Under the pieces are notes generated by a model. That model did no database searches and was not told the DNA's origin. It worked only from the letters and a program-made list of their open reading frames with translations. Source: Flavobacterium fluvii (GTDB taxonomy: Bacteria > Bacteroidota > Bacteroidia > Flavobacteriales > Flavobacteriaceae). From it: 64,000 nucleotides of DNA. Positions within the stretch are counted from its first letter, which is position 1, and every line of letters begins with the position of its first letter. The stretch covers positions 62,001 to 126,000 of the forward strand of contig NZ_FQWB01000007.1 of NCBI RefSeq assembly GCF_900129545.1, given 5' to 3'. The position numbers were made by a program, and so were the translations under genes. Shown here one piece after another: positions 9,372 to 19,100 of this stretch.

Positions 9372-10772
9372 CTATTGAATTATTTTTTTAGTCACGACAG
9401 CACCATCGGTAGTCGTTACTTTCACCACATACACTCCGTTTGAGTTATTCAAAGGAATGCTGGTTTCTTTTGATTCAATGCTGCTTTTACTGGCAACTAA
9501 ACGACCATTTAAATCATATACTTTCACTTCGGACAAAGCTGCATTTCCTGACTGGATGTTGATGTTTTGGTTTTGTGCGTAAACCACGATGGCATTCGCA
9601 TCAAGCGCAACATCATTAACACCAAGTGGTGTTACGTTTGCAACAATTGTTGTTTTGGTACCATCATACGCAACCGAAATCGTTCTTAATGTTGTTGCTT
9701 TTATTGCTCCAGCAGTAACAAGTGCATCTATAGCACTCTTTTGGTCTCCTGCCAATACTATACTACCTGCATCAATATTAAACACGGCAGTTTTTGCACC
9801 AGCAAATTCTGAGATTGTTAGATTTCCAGCAATATTCATTGTTCCTCCAGTTAGATTAACAGTAACAAGACCAGCCACTGTGCTATTTCCTATTGCCAAT
9901 GGTCCTGCAACATCTAGTGAACCACCAGTAATTTTTATTACAGCCACATCCGCAGTAGTAGAGGAGTTAGTTATGGTGGTAGTACCTGTCGTATTAAGCA
10001 ACTTGAATGATCCAGCAGAAATATTTATTTTTCCAGCACCTATATTTAAATCTACTGGATTATACTCCAATGACCCTCCGTCAACATTAATAGTACCATT
10101 CGAAACCGTAGTAGAACCTGTGGTAGAAATAGTAAGTCCTCCAGATATTTGTGCAAGTCCACCAGTATTAACAGTTAAAACCCCTCTTCTTGAACTTGTG
10201 GTTCCAATGGTTAAACTAGACCCTAAGTCCATAATAAACTTTCCTCCATCTTTGATAAATAAATTATGAGTACCTGAATTATTCTGCGATCCTATTCTCC
10301 ATACTCCTGTTCCGTTTAAAATACCTCCAGTTGCAACATTTACAACAGCTGAAGCACCAGAAGCAACACCAATATAAAGTTTTTGCAGTTTAAAAGTACC
10401 GGCATTAACATTCAATGTTCCATCTACACTACTATTAGTACTATGATTAGTTGTAAGACTAGCATTTATTGTAAAATTCGATCCAATACCCATATTTAAA
10501 ATTCCAAAACTGGCTGCAGACAAAGGTGTATTAAGCACCGGATTATTATTGGGTGCAACGACTGCTCCAATAGAATAAGTATTACTAAGAGAAAAATCCG
10601 GCGCAGTACTCCAGTTCAATGGCTCTGTAAATTCAACAGATGTTCCACCCGCCCAAGTCTGTGCAAAAGAGGCCTGTGCAGTCAAAAGTGTCAAAGCTGT
10701 AAAAGCAGCCATTCTAAAAGGCATCTTACGGGCAAGTGACTTTGAGAAATTAAAAAGTAATTGTTTTTTCAT
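9372..10772 (-). CDS. T9SS-sorted beta-helix-like repeat protein
   Basis: A 466-residue protein with an extended signal peptide (cleavage near residue 38, after QASFA). The body is rich in G, T, S, N and short beta repeats such as VNLTGGTMNIAGNLTI, SGGLTISTTGST and ADVAVIKITGGSLDVAG, which resemble autotransporter-associated or pectin-lyase-like beta-helix turns. The C-terminus (from about VYAQNQNINIQSG to VVTKKIIQ) is a T9SS sorting domain with the usual KVYDLNGRLV and GVYVVKVT elements. No catalytic residues were recognised, so it may be a surface adhesin or scaffold. It has the candidate HTCS operator at 10,868-10,904 and a TATTTTTG box at 10,838-10,845 upstream, which ties it to the degradation regulon. 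Confidence 0.8.
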   Translation of the reverse strand: MKKQLLFNFSKSLARKMPFRMAAFTALTLLTAQASFAQTWAGGTSVEFTEPLNWSTAPDFSLSNTYSIGAVVAPNNNPVLNTPLSAASFGILNMGIGSNFTINASLTTNHSTNSSVDGTLNVNAGTFKLQKLYIGVASGASAVVNVATGGILNGTGVWRIGSQNNSGTHNLFIKDGGKFIMDLGSSLTIGTTSSRRGVLTVNTGGLAQISGGLTISTTGSTTVSNGTINVDGGSLEYNPVDLNIGAGKINISAGSFKLLNTTGTTTITNSSTTADVAVIKITGGSLDVAGPLAIGNSTVAGLVTVNLTGGTMNIAGNLTISEFAGAKTAVFNIDAGSIVLAGDQKSAIDALVTAGAIKATTLRTISVAYDGTKTTIVANVTPLGVNDVALDANAIVVYAQNQNINIQSGNAALSEVKVYDLNGRLVASKSSIESKETSIPLNNSNGVYVVKVTTTDGAVVTKKIIQ

Positions 10773-10837
10773 AATAAATAATTTAATGGTTAATAATTTT
10801 AGATGTTGATAATTTAATCGTTAATAATTCTTGATAT

Positions 10838-10845
10838 CAAAAATA
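10838..10845 (-). promoter_or_regulatory. -7 promoter element (TATTTTTG)
   Basis: It matches TAnnTTTG on the minus strand, 65 bp before the start codon of the T9SS repeat gene. No TTG is present at the -33 position. The operator at 10,868 begins 22 bp upstream. Confidence 0.6.
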
Positions 10846-10867
10846 ACTTTAACCTCTTTTTTCCCAT

Positions 10868-10904
10868 TATCATATCCTGCCAATGCATGTCAAAATAAGA
10901 CATG
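10868..10904 (-). promoter_or_regulatory. Candidate HTCS operator, two tandem half-sites
   Basis: Plus-strand reading: TATCATATCCTGCCAAT (10,868-10,884) and a weaker TGTCAAAATAAGACATG (10,888-10,904), again 20 bp apart. The second half is nearly identical (15 of 17) to the third unit upstream of the GH2 gene (15,876-15,892). Confidence 0.65.
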
Positions 10905-11124
10905 GATTTTAAATACTTAAAAATCAAATATTTATAAATTATTTTTTGACAACTATTTTGATTTCATCGAAACCATCAAAACAGATAGTTATTTATTTCA
11001 AGAAAAAGAATCCCAATGGAGGACTGAATTACCCTACATCCAATCAATTGTTTTATTATTCAAAGGCATGGAATTATTTTCCTGCAAGGATTTTTTTGGA
11101 TTCTGTAGTAAGTATCAAAAAAAA
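10905..11124. other. Intergenic region between the operator and the CE12 terminator
   Basis: This is the rest of the 422-bp gap between the T9SS repeat gene and the CE12 gene. It is AT-rich with no ORF that I would defend and no recognisable repeat. Confidence 0.4.
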
Positions 11125-11156
11125 TACCCACAAGATTTAAAAAAATCTAGTGGGTA
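11125..11156 (-). terminator. Terminator of the CE12 gene
   Basis: A 14-bp stem with one mismatch (TACCCACAAGATTT against TACCCACTAGATTT) is followed by a run of T on the minus strand, 39 bp after the CE12 stop. It separates the CE12 transcript from the operator-controlled gene downstream. Confidence 0.7.
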
Positions 11157-11194
11157 AACCATTTTAAGATACAGCCATTCAGTATGGTAAATTT

Positions 11195-12502
11195 TTAATT
11201 ACCGTCTGGTTTAGCAATTTGAAATCTGTTGCTCATAGGAACTGTCCAGTCACTTGGTTTGCTAGGATTTTTAGGATTATACGCAGGAACGGCAGGTTTT
11301 ATGTTTTTAGCTATGTCCAAACCCAAATCCCTGATGCCTTGCACCACGCATTTGGCCACTTCATTGGCACCAAAACTACCAAAGTGCGTATTGTCTGCCA
11401 AGGCTTTTGTTTGTCCGGGAAAGGTATTTGCAGGATACTGTACGAATGCCTTTTTTGAAAGTTCATCGCCCCAGCTTTCATACATAAATGTGGTCATATT
11501 GGTAACATCTATCAAAGGTACTTGCAACTCTTGAGCCACTTTTCGCATTGCGTCGGGAAACTCGCCGTGTGTAGGATTTAAAGTTCCGTCAGCATTAAAA
11601 TGACGTCTTTGTGTTGGTGTGATCAATACCGGAATTCCGCCTTTAGTTCTGGCTCTGGTAACATATTCCTTCAGCAAAGTGGTATACTGCCCCCAAGCTC
11701 CCTTTCCTTCTCCTTTTGCTTTTTCGTCATTGTGGCCAAACTCGATAAAAAGATAATCACCCGCTTGCATCAAGTACAAGATTTTCTCCAATCGATTTCC
11801 CGATTTAAAAGAACTTAATGCCAAACCTGAACAAGCATAATTGGCAACTACCACGTCAGTAGTCAAATAACCCGGGAAAAACTGTCCCCAAGATCCCCAA
11901 GGTTCGTTGTCTTGATCCGTAACAGTGGAATCCCCTGCTATAAAGAGGGTTTTAATTTTTGAAACAGGAGTGATTTTGATGCTTTGAACAATTGATGTTC
12001 CCAAAAAACCCAAAGTCAATTTATCGTCCCAATTCAAACCACTAATTTCACCAGGCTTAAGACGAACACTATTATTTGTGTCAAATTTTGCGGTTCTCAC
12101 ATTGACTATAAAACGTTCTGATTTAGTTTCTTTCTCGGCTGTTTTAATTTCTCTCAACATCAATCTTCGGGATTCCGCATTTACGGTTGTGATTCCACTG
12201 CTATTCCCTCCCAAGACGACTTCAACAGTATAATTCCCTTCTGGAAGTTTTACCGAAAAATAGAACGGACTCTTTGCCGATATTGATTTTTTGTCAAACA
12301 CCACATCTTTATCGGATTGTAAATCAAATCCGTAACCAAGGTTGTCCGTATATACTATTGCCTTATTTAGGACTATTCCGGATTTGGCGTTTGCTTTTTC
12401 CCCGAAATAAAATTCTTGGGTTGCTGCTTTCATTTGAGCTGCTGTATTGAAAAATAAGCCGAGGCTTAAAAAAGAAAAAAAGAGTTTTTTTGTGTATTTC
12501 AT
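11195..12502 (-). CDS. Rhamnogalacturonan acetylesterase-like SGNH hydrolase (CE12)
   Basis: A 435-residue secreted enzyme. Signal peptide about 1-23. Residues 28-180 form a beta-rich N-terminal domain of the carbohydrate-binding type. The catalytic SGNH domain follows, with GDSTVT (nucleophile Ser192), an Asn-containing NYACSG block, GHND (256-259) and the DNTH motif (Asp370/His373). These residues and the overall layout match carbohydrate esterase family 12, which removes acetyl groups from rhamnogalacturonan I so that lyases such as the PL11 enzyme can act. It lies downstream of GH2 but is separated from it by a terminator, and I saw no copy of the operator in its own upstream region. Confidence 0.9.
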   Translation of the reverse strand: MKYTKKLFFSFLSLGLFFNTAAQMKAATQEFYFGEKANAKSGIVLNKAIVYTDNLGYGFDLQSDKDVVFDKKSISAKSPFYFSVKLPEGNYTVEVVLGGNSSGITTVNAESRRLMLREIKTAEKETKSERFIVNVRTAKFDTNNSVRLKPGEISGLNWDDKLTLGFLGTSIVQSIKITPVSKIKTLFIAGDSTVTDQDNEPWGSWGQFFPGYLTTDVVVANYACSGLALSSFKSGNRLEKILYLMQAGDYLFIEFGHNDEKAKGEGKGAWGQYTTLLKEYVTRARTKGGIPVLITPTQRRHFNADGTLNPTHGEFPDAMRKVAQELQVPLIDVTNMTTFMYESWGDELSKKAFVQYPANTFPGQTKALADNTHFGSFGANEVAKCVVQGIRDLGLDIAKNIKPAVPAYNPKNPSKPSDWTVPMSNRFQIAKPDGN

Positions 12503-12603
12503 TGTGCTTTTTTTTTATTAAATTACTAAAAAACAAATTGGAGTTTAAGAATTGAGTAATGCCCACAATTTAATTTTTTAATCAATAATTCAATAATTTA
12601 AAA

Positions 12604-12643
12604 AAAGCCTACCAGAATACTACCAATATACCTGATAGGCTAA
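12604..12643 (-). terminator. Terminator after the GH2 gene
   Basis: An AGCCTACCAG/CTGATAGGCT imperfect stem is followed by a TTTTTT tract on the minus strand, about 90 bp past the GH2 stop. Confidence 0.6.
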
Positions 12644-12733
12644 TAACTAACCAATAACCTAATTTTATATATTTTTAAATCACCAAATAGTGTGAATTTT
12701 ATGCCCTGAATTTTATTCCAATCCTAAAATGGG

Positions 12734-15721
12734 TTAACGAATGGGTTCGTAAAATTCCACTTCAATAATAGGTAAACGTTGTATGGTTTTACCTCCTTTA
12801 CCCAAACCTGCATCGTCCACTTTTCCGGTAATTTCGACCAAATTAATGGCATCACTGTCTTTGGCAGAGCCCAATAATTCTATTTGAACTTTTTTTCCTT
12901 TGGTTGGAGTCACGTCCAAGGTTGCATATCCCAACCCTGTTGGGGTTTGACCTTCAAATACTTTCTTGCCATCAACAAAAATTCTGATTGGATATTTTTT
13001 GCTTTTCCATCCGGCCAATTTCATCACGACCTGATTGATGTTTGCTTCACGCTCCAATTCATATTCGATCAACGCTTTGTCATTTTTTCCGTATGACCAT
13101 TGCGTCAACTCATTGTCGTCATAGCTTTTGAATGCATCGGCCTGATTAGATGCCGTTTTGGCTCCAATAATCGGCACTGCCAATCTTGTTCTCGTGAAAG
13201 ATGGCGTTGCTGGTGTTGGTCCTTTTTCCGTGAAAGACGGCAAGTTTTCATTTGGCAAATTTGCCGACAATTTTCCTAAATCGGTCTTAACCGTTTTTAC
13301 ATCAATTGCATCACTCTTGAGCGAATTAGAAGCAGCCTTGATAGTAATTACTCCTTCCACTTCAGTTGATCTCACCATGATTCTGTTTACGCCACATTCT
13401 ACAGGAAGACTGCTGGCACCAATATAATTATCCGGTCCTTGCGCAATTCCGCCCACAAAAGTCCCTTGTCCTTTTACTTCAAAATCTATCATGTTCAATG
13501 CCGTGGGACAACGATTCCCTTTATCATCCATTACTTCCACTTGCACGATGGCTAAATCATTGGCATTGGCCAAAGTACCACCCGGTCTTTCTATCGTGCT
13601 TAATTTAAGTGCGTAAGGTTTTCCGGCTGTACGGATTTCATTTTCGCAAACTCGTTTTCCTGATTTATCGTAACCAATGGCTTTGATGCTTCCAGGTTTG
13701 AATTGAACATTTTTGAAGGCAAACAAGAATCTTTTGCTCTGCACACCTTTACCAAGACTCACATTGTTGACAAACAATTCTACCGCATCGGCAGTCGAAA
13801 TTACCGTAATATCTTTCGTTATTTCTTTTTCATAATTCCAATGCCCTACGATATGCGCCTTTGGCGTATCAGTATCCACCCAGCCGTCCCAGATTACCTG
13901 ATGGGCATAAAAGTTGTCTTTTGGAATTCGCATCGCATCCACTTCTCCACTTCTTCTGTAGTTTTCCTGCCCTCTGTAATGGGTATTCGAATCACTGAAT
14001 ATAATGTTTACACCGCCGGAACTTACACGTTCGCCAGTACCCGGACGCATTTCCCAATAATCGTACCAACGCGCCACATTTTCAACGGCATGGGTATCTT
14101 GATTGCGGTTGTAAGAACTGGCATCAGCCACTTTTGTGCCATTCACGTTTTGATGAGTGGTTCCTCCTGTTCCATTTTTATGGAAAGGTGGCGTGAATTC
14201 GTCCCAATATTTACGCAAACCTTCGTCCCTGCTGTATTCGGTTGCCCAAAAAGGAAGTTTTGCACTTTTGTTGATGTACAACATTTCGCCTCCATATTCG
14301 GCCACTTTGCTGTCGAGCATTTCCCTGCTTCCTATGGCACGACCTCCATAAGAATCGTATAGATTTCTGATAGCCAACATTTCTTTCATGTGGTCTTCCG
14401 AAATACTTTCGTTTCCGCATTCATAAAATAAAATACTTGGATTGTTGCGATTGTATATGATGGCATCACGCATCAATTCGGTGCGTTGTTCCCATCGGCG
14501 ACCCGTAACATCTGCTTCGGCATCTCCTGCCGGCATGGCTTGTATCAAACCTACCCTGTCACAAGATTCCACGTCTTGTTTCCAAGGTGTTACGTGCATC
14601 CATCTTACCAAGTTTCCGTTACTTTTTACCATCAAACTGTTGCTGTAATCACTCATCCAAGCTGGAACCGACATCCCCACGGAAGGCCATTCATTGCTGG
14701 TGCGTTGTGCATAACCCTTCATTTGAATCACGCGGTCATTCAAGTAAACCATTCCTTTTTCGAATTTCGCTTTACGGAATCCTGTGCGAACAGTAACCTT
14801 GTCAACCGCTTTATTGTCAACCAATACCTCAGAGGAAACGGTGTATAAATAACCGTAACCCCAACTCCAAAAATTAAGATTGCTCAAGGCTTTGGATGCT
14901 TTCAAATCCTTTTTCTCATTTGGATTTACGGTATAAGAATCTCCCAAAAAGGAAGCCACTTCTTTTCCTTCCATATCCACCACGCTCACTTTCAATTGCG
15001 CTTTGACGGGGGTTGAAAGTTCATTTTTTACCTGTGACGAAACATTGATAACCGCCTTCTTTTCGGCAATGTTGAAATCTGTTGCGTACACATAAGTACC
15101 CGTCGTTCCCAATGTCGAAAATAAAGGAAGTGTTTGGTACACTTTGGATTTCACGTGCAAGAATACATTTTTCGGAAGTCCACCGTAATTGGCATTGAAA
15201 TTATTGTTGTTCCATTGGAATCCAGAATTACTTACTTTTTCCCTGTATTTCCAGTCATTGTCTGTTTTTACGGCAATCACGTTTTCTTGGGGAAAAGGTT
15301 TTACATAAGGTGTCAAATCAAAACCAAAAGCCATTACACCATTTTCATGTCGTCCTATAAAAGTTCCATTCAAATAGATTTCCCCCATTTGACGCACTCC
15401 TTCAAACTCGATAAAGACTTTCTTGTCGTTCGAGTCTTTAGGCAGTTGAAAGGTCTTGCGGTACCAAGCAATTCCCGTGGATAATTGCGTTATGTCTTTT
15501 TTGAACGCCTCGGCTTGATTCCAGGCAAAAGGAAGATTGACAACAGTCCATTTTTGATCGTCAAACTCTGGCTTTTTAGCTTCTTCAGCAGCTCCAACAT
15601 TTAATTTCCAGCCGTAATTGAAATTGTATTTTTCTCTGTCTGATTTGTTTTCCTGTGCGCTTACTGTATTTGCCAATAGGATTGCAAAACTGAATGCGTA
15701 AAAAAATCTTTTAATGTTCAT
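12734..15721 (-). CDS. Glycoside hydrolase family 2, beta-galactosidase-like
   Basis: A 995-residue secreted enzyme with a signal peptide ending near residue 22. The order is: GH2 sugar-binding jelly roll (about 30-195), immunoglobulin-like domain (about 215-315), TIM barrel (about 320-620), further beta domains, and a C-terminal discoidin/F5-8-like module (about 860-965). Acid/base Glu438 (CGNES) and nucleophile Glu495 (ATEYS) are in place. Family 2 contains beta-galactosidases, beta-glucuronidases and others; the CE12 and PL11 neighbours fit removal of galactose side chains from rhamnogalacturonan I, and the xyloglucan-like arm would fit galactosylated xyloglucan. It has the most elaborate operator of the window (15,839-15,892) and a TATATTTG -7 box. 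Confidence 0.88.
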   Translation of the reverse strand: MNIKRFFYAFSFAILLANTVSAQENKSDREKYNFNYGWKLNVGAAEEAKKPEFDDQKWTVVNLPFAWNQAEAFKKDITQLSTGIAWYRKTFQLPKDSNDKKVFIEFEGVRQMGEIYLNGTFIGRHENGVMAFGFDLTPYVKPFPQENVIAVKTDNDWKYREKVSNSGFQWNNNNFNANYGGLPKNVFLHVKSKVYQTLPLFSTLGTTGTYVYATDFNIAEKKAVINVSSQVKNELSTPVKAQLKVSVVDMEGKEVASFLGDSYTVNPNEKKDLKASKALSNLNFWSWGYGYLYTVSSEVLVDNKAVDKVTVRTGFRKAKFEKGMVYLNDRVIQMKGYAQRTSNEWPSVGMSVPAWMSDYSNSLMVKSNGNLVRWMHVTPWKQDVESCDRVGLIQAMPAGDAEADVTGRRWEQRTELMRDAIIYNRNNPSILFYECGNESISEDHMKEMLAIRNLYDSYGGRAIGSREMLDSKVAEYGGEMLYINKSAKLPFWATEYSRDEGLRKYWDEFTPPFHKNGTGGTTHQNVNGTKVADASSYNRNQDTHAVENVARWYDYWEMRPGTGERVSSGGVNIIFSDSNTHYRGQENYRRSGEVDAMRIPKDNFYAHQVIWDGWVDTDTPKAHIVGHWNYEKEITKDITVISTADAVELFVNNVSLGKGVQSKRFLFAFKNVQFKPGSIKAIGYDKSGKRVCENEIRTAGKPYALKLSTIERPGGTLANANDLAIVQVEVMDDKGNRCPTALNMIDFEVKGQGTFVGGIAQGPDNYIGASSLPVECGVNRIMVRSTEVEGVITIKAASNSLKSDAIDVKTVKTDLGKLSANLPNENLPSFTEKGPTPATPSFTRTRLAVPIIGAKTASNQADAFKSYDDNELTQWSYGKNDKALIEYELEREANINQVVMKLAGWKSKKYPIRIFVDGKKVFEGQTPTGLGYATLDVTPTKGKKVQIELLGSAKDSDAINLVEITGKVDDAGLGKGGKTIQRLPIIEVEFYEPIR

Positions 15722-15807
15722 TATCTAATTTTTGATTTATTAATTTTTTAGTCTAATAATTTTTATTGTCAAAAAGTATGGCATCCATAATTATCAACAA
15801 AGAAGTA

Positions 15808-15815
15808 CAAATATA
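15808..15815 (-). promoter_or_regulatory. -7 promoter element (TATATTTG) of the GH2 gene
   Basis: It matches TAnnTTTG on the minus strand 86 bp before the GH2 start, inside a 14-bp perfect palindrome CAAATATATATTTG (15,808-15,821). No TTG lies at -33. The operator begins 23 bp upstream. Confidence 0.6.
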
Positions 15816-15838
15816 TATTTGATCTCTTTGCTTAATAT

Positions 15839-15892
15839 TATCAATAGTTGCCATTGCCTATCAAAACCTGCCAAATGGCAAAATACGACATG
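15839..15892 (-). promoter_or_regulatory. Candidate HTCS operator, three units
   Basis: Plus-strand reading: TATCAATAGTTGCCATT (15,839-15,855), TATCAAAACCTGCCAAA (15,859-15,875, 20 bp later) and TGGCAAAATACGACATG (15,876-15,892). The first two are clean copies of TATCA-N5-TGCCAWW; the third matches the second unit at 10,888. Confidence 0.7.
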
Positions 15893-16147
15893 AAATAGCC
15901 AGATATGACAACTAAAAAAACAGGAACGACAGGAATATTATACCTATAATTTTATAAAACAGCCCAATTTGTTAGTTCGAGTCAAAAGATTTTAGATTGA
16001 AGATTGCTTCGCCTGTTCGCCTTTCAGGCTCGGGTAACGGTTTTTGATTTGCTTCGCCAGTTCGCTATCGCTCGGGTCAGGTTTGATGTTGGCAAATATT
16101 TGATTGTCGATTTTACGAGGGCTGTTACATCAAAAATCAGCAATCAT
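15893..16147. other. Rest of the GH2-HTCS intergenic region
   Basis: About 250 bp without a gene. It contains a pair of imperfect direct repeats at 16,005-16,036 and 16,050-16,078 and otherwise AT-rich sequence. Confidence 0.4.
16005..16078. repeat. Two imperfect direct repeats, GC-rich for this genome
   Basis: The copies read TGCTTCGCCtGTTCGC...GGCTCGGGT (16,005-16,036) and TGCTTCGCCaGTTCGC...CGCTCGGGT (16,050-16,078). They are non-coding, sit just after the HTCS stop, and their composition contrasts with the surrounding AT-rich DNA, as in dispersed intergenic repeats. Confidence 0.5.
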
Positions 16148-19100
16148 TTAAGCCCCTTTGCTTAAATATTGCGAAGGACTGCATCCAAAATGTTTGGAAA
16201 AAGTTCGCGAGAAATTGGAAGGCTCCGAAAATCCCACCTTATAGGCAATTTGTGATATACTGAGACCGGAATTCTTGAGCAATTCTTCGGCTTGATTCAT
16301 CTTGACTTTGGTTATGAATTCATGAACCGTACTTCCGCTTATGCCTTTTAATTTTCGAAAGAGTTGTCTTTGGCTAATGCCTAAAGCTTGTGCCAATTCA
16401 TCCGAATTAAAATCGGTATCTTCGATGTTGAGGGTAATTATTTCGATCACTTTATCAAGAAAGCCATTGTCCACGCTGGTCACTTCCTCTTGCAGCTGGT
16501 CTATCTTTTTTATGGTACCAAGCCTATTTTGTAAAATAATCCTGTTTTCTAAAACACTTTTTATTTGTGCATTTAATATATCCACATTAAAGGGTTTCAT
16601 CACATAAGCTTCGGCACCCAAATTAAAACCCTCTATTTGATCGGCATCAGAGGCTTTTGCCGTCAAAAAGATTAACGGAATATGGGATGTGTTTTCGTTG
16701 CTTTTGAGTTCTTTGCAAAATTCCGTTCCCTCCATTTCCGGCATCATGATATCCGACACAATAATATCCGGTATGTATTTTATGGCAGCCGCAAGACCTC
16801 TCTTTCCGTCATACTCCTGAATCAAGGAATATTCTTTGCCCAATTCTTTGCCCAAATAGGTTTGAACATCAAGATTGTCTTCCACAATCAGTAGCGTTGG
16901 CTTGCCATTTTCAAAAGAAGTGGGCTCCAATTCCTCTTCATAATCTTCATTCAGAAAAACTGGTTCCTCTTTGACTGGAGAAATGTCCTCATTTTTAGCC
17001 ATTAAGCAAGGTAAGGTTATCAATGCTTTGGTTCCTTTATTGGGAGTGCTCTCCATGGAGATAGAACCTTCTAAAAGTTCGATTAAATTTCGCGACAATG
17101 ACAATCCGATTCCAGATGACGAACCATAATAAGGACTTGGTCCCACGTTATTGAAAGGTTCAAATATTTTTTCCAGAGCCGCGGCTTCAATTCCAATTCC
17201 GTTATCTTCGATACTTATTGCTATCGTGGATTTTGCTTTGTCAAAACTCGCGGAAAGTTGTATTGTTCCTCCATCCGGCGTGTATTTGAATGCATTGGAC
17301 ACAATGTTGTTGATGATTTGTTCCAATTTTTCAAAATCCAAATAGCAGTACAATGGCTCATCACTTATTTGAAGTTTGAGGTCTATATTCCTGTTTATCG
17401 CTATATGTTTAAAAGTGGTATGGCATTCTTCCATAAACACTTTAAAATCCTGGGCAACCGGTTTTAATTTTAATTTCCCCATCTCGGATTTACGAAAATC
17501 CAATATTTGATGAATCAACTTTGTCAAATAGCTGATATTCCTGTTTACGATGGAATAATAGACTTCTCGATCTTCCGGTGCCACCTTGTTGTCTTGAAGA
17601 CGTTTTAAAGGGTCGGCAATCAAGGTTAAAGGCGTTTTCAAATCATGGGAAATATTGGTAAAAAATTCCAGTTTTTCCTTGTTCAAAGCTTCCTGTTGTT
17701 CCAAATTGAGACGCTCCAGCTTGATTTCGTTTTTTAGGCGATCTCGATATAATATCTCCTTGAAAACCCAATATAAAATGAGTCCCAACAACATTAAAAA
17801 CACGATTTTGGCCAACCAGGTTCCATACCAAGGCGCACTGACATCAATATCTAATTCCCTTATTGGCGATTTTGTGTCGTTTGGAGAAACAACACGAGCC
17901 TTGAAAACATAATCACCCGGAGGTAATCTATTATACGTTATTTTACTGCTGTTGGTCTTGATCCATTTATCTTCATAGCCTTCCAAGGTGTACTCATATA
18001 CCATCTTGTTCGTATTCCCGTAATTAAACGAGGCTAATTCTATCGTAAAACTTCTATTATCATAATCCAACTGAATCGATTGGGTTTGCGACAAATCTTT
18101 GGTCAAAACAATTTGATCGTTAATTGTATCCATCGGAATTACTTTCTCATTCGACAAATACAAGGTTTTGAAAATCAATTTATCATTGACCGAATTCGTT
18201 TTAATTTCATTTGGACGAAAAGAGAGATAACCGTTTTTATCCCCAAAATATAATTTCTGATTTGCCACGTCTTTATGAAAAGCTCTTTCTGAAAATGTCC
18301 ATGACCCAAACTGGTCCTCTTTTCTATAATTGGAAATTTTATTCGTGGCAATATCAATCATCGAAAGGCCTTGTTTATGAGCTATCCAAAGATTTCCTTT
18401 GGCGTCATCAGTGATTGATGAAATATAAATAGTTGGACTTTCCGATTGCAATTGTATTTTTTCAATTCGCATCGGATTTGTATTCGGGTAAATTTTATTC
18501 AGTCCTTCGCTGGAACCTACCCAAATTGCTCCCCGTTTGTCTCTATGCAAAGCATAAATAATATTTCCCGAAATCTTGTTTTCAAGATGCTTGTCAAAAG
18601 TATTCAGTACTAATTTATCATATAGCTTCCCTTTGCCATTTATTTTTAATCGAATAACCCCACTTCCCTCGGTTGCCAACCACAGTTCTCGACCGTTAAC
18701 GGATAAAACATCCATGACACTGCCATTATGGATTGTAGCAGCTAAATCATAAAAGCTAATTTTATCATTGGCTAAATTGATGCAAGCTATGCCATTGTAC
18801 AAACCTACCCACAAATTAGTATTCCCGGATGCTTCCAAGGCATACACGGACCAAATCCCCAAATTAGGACTTAAAGCTCTATTGATTACAGTCTTGCATT
18901 GATTACTCTTGGGATCATAACACTCCAATCCATTTATGCCACCTATCCAAATTCTGCCTTTATTGTCCTTGAAAAAACTACGTGTATTTTTGATCTGGCT
19001 ATTCGATTTATAAAAAGGATGATTATAATCCAAGCCTTCCTTATTGTAGATTAATATGCCTTCATCAGTAGCTAGCCATATTTCATCATTTACTTTTAAA

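Noticed and set aside
9589..10269. A 226-residue plus-strand frame opposite the T9SS repeat gene
   Set aside because: It mirrors the repetitive codons of the minus-strand gene and has only low-complexity hydrophobic sequence.
13703..14362. A 219-residue plus-strand frame opposite GH2
   Set aside because: It is antisense to the GH2 catalytic and beta domains, with no recognisable domain.
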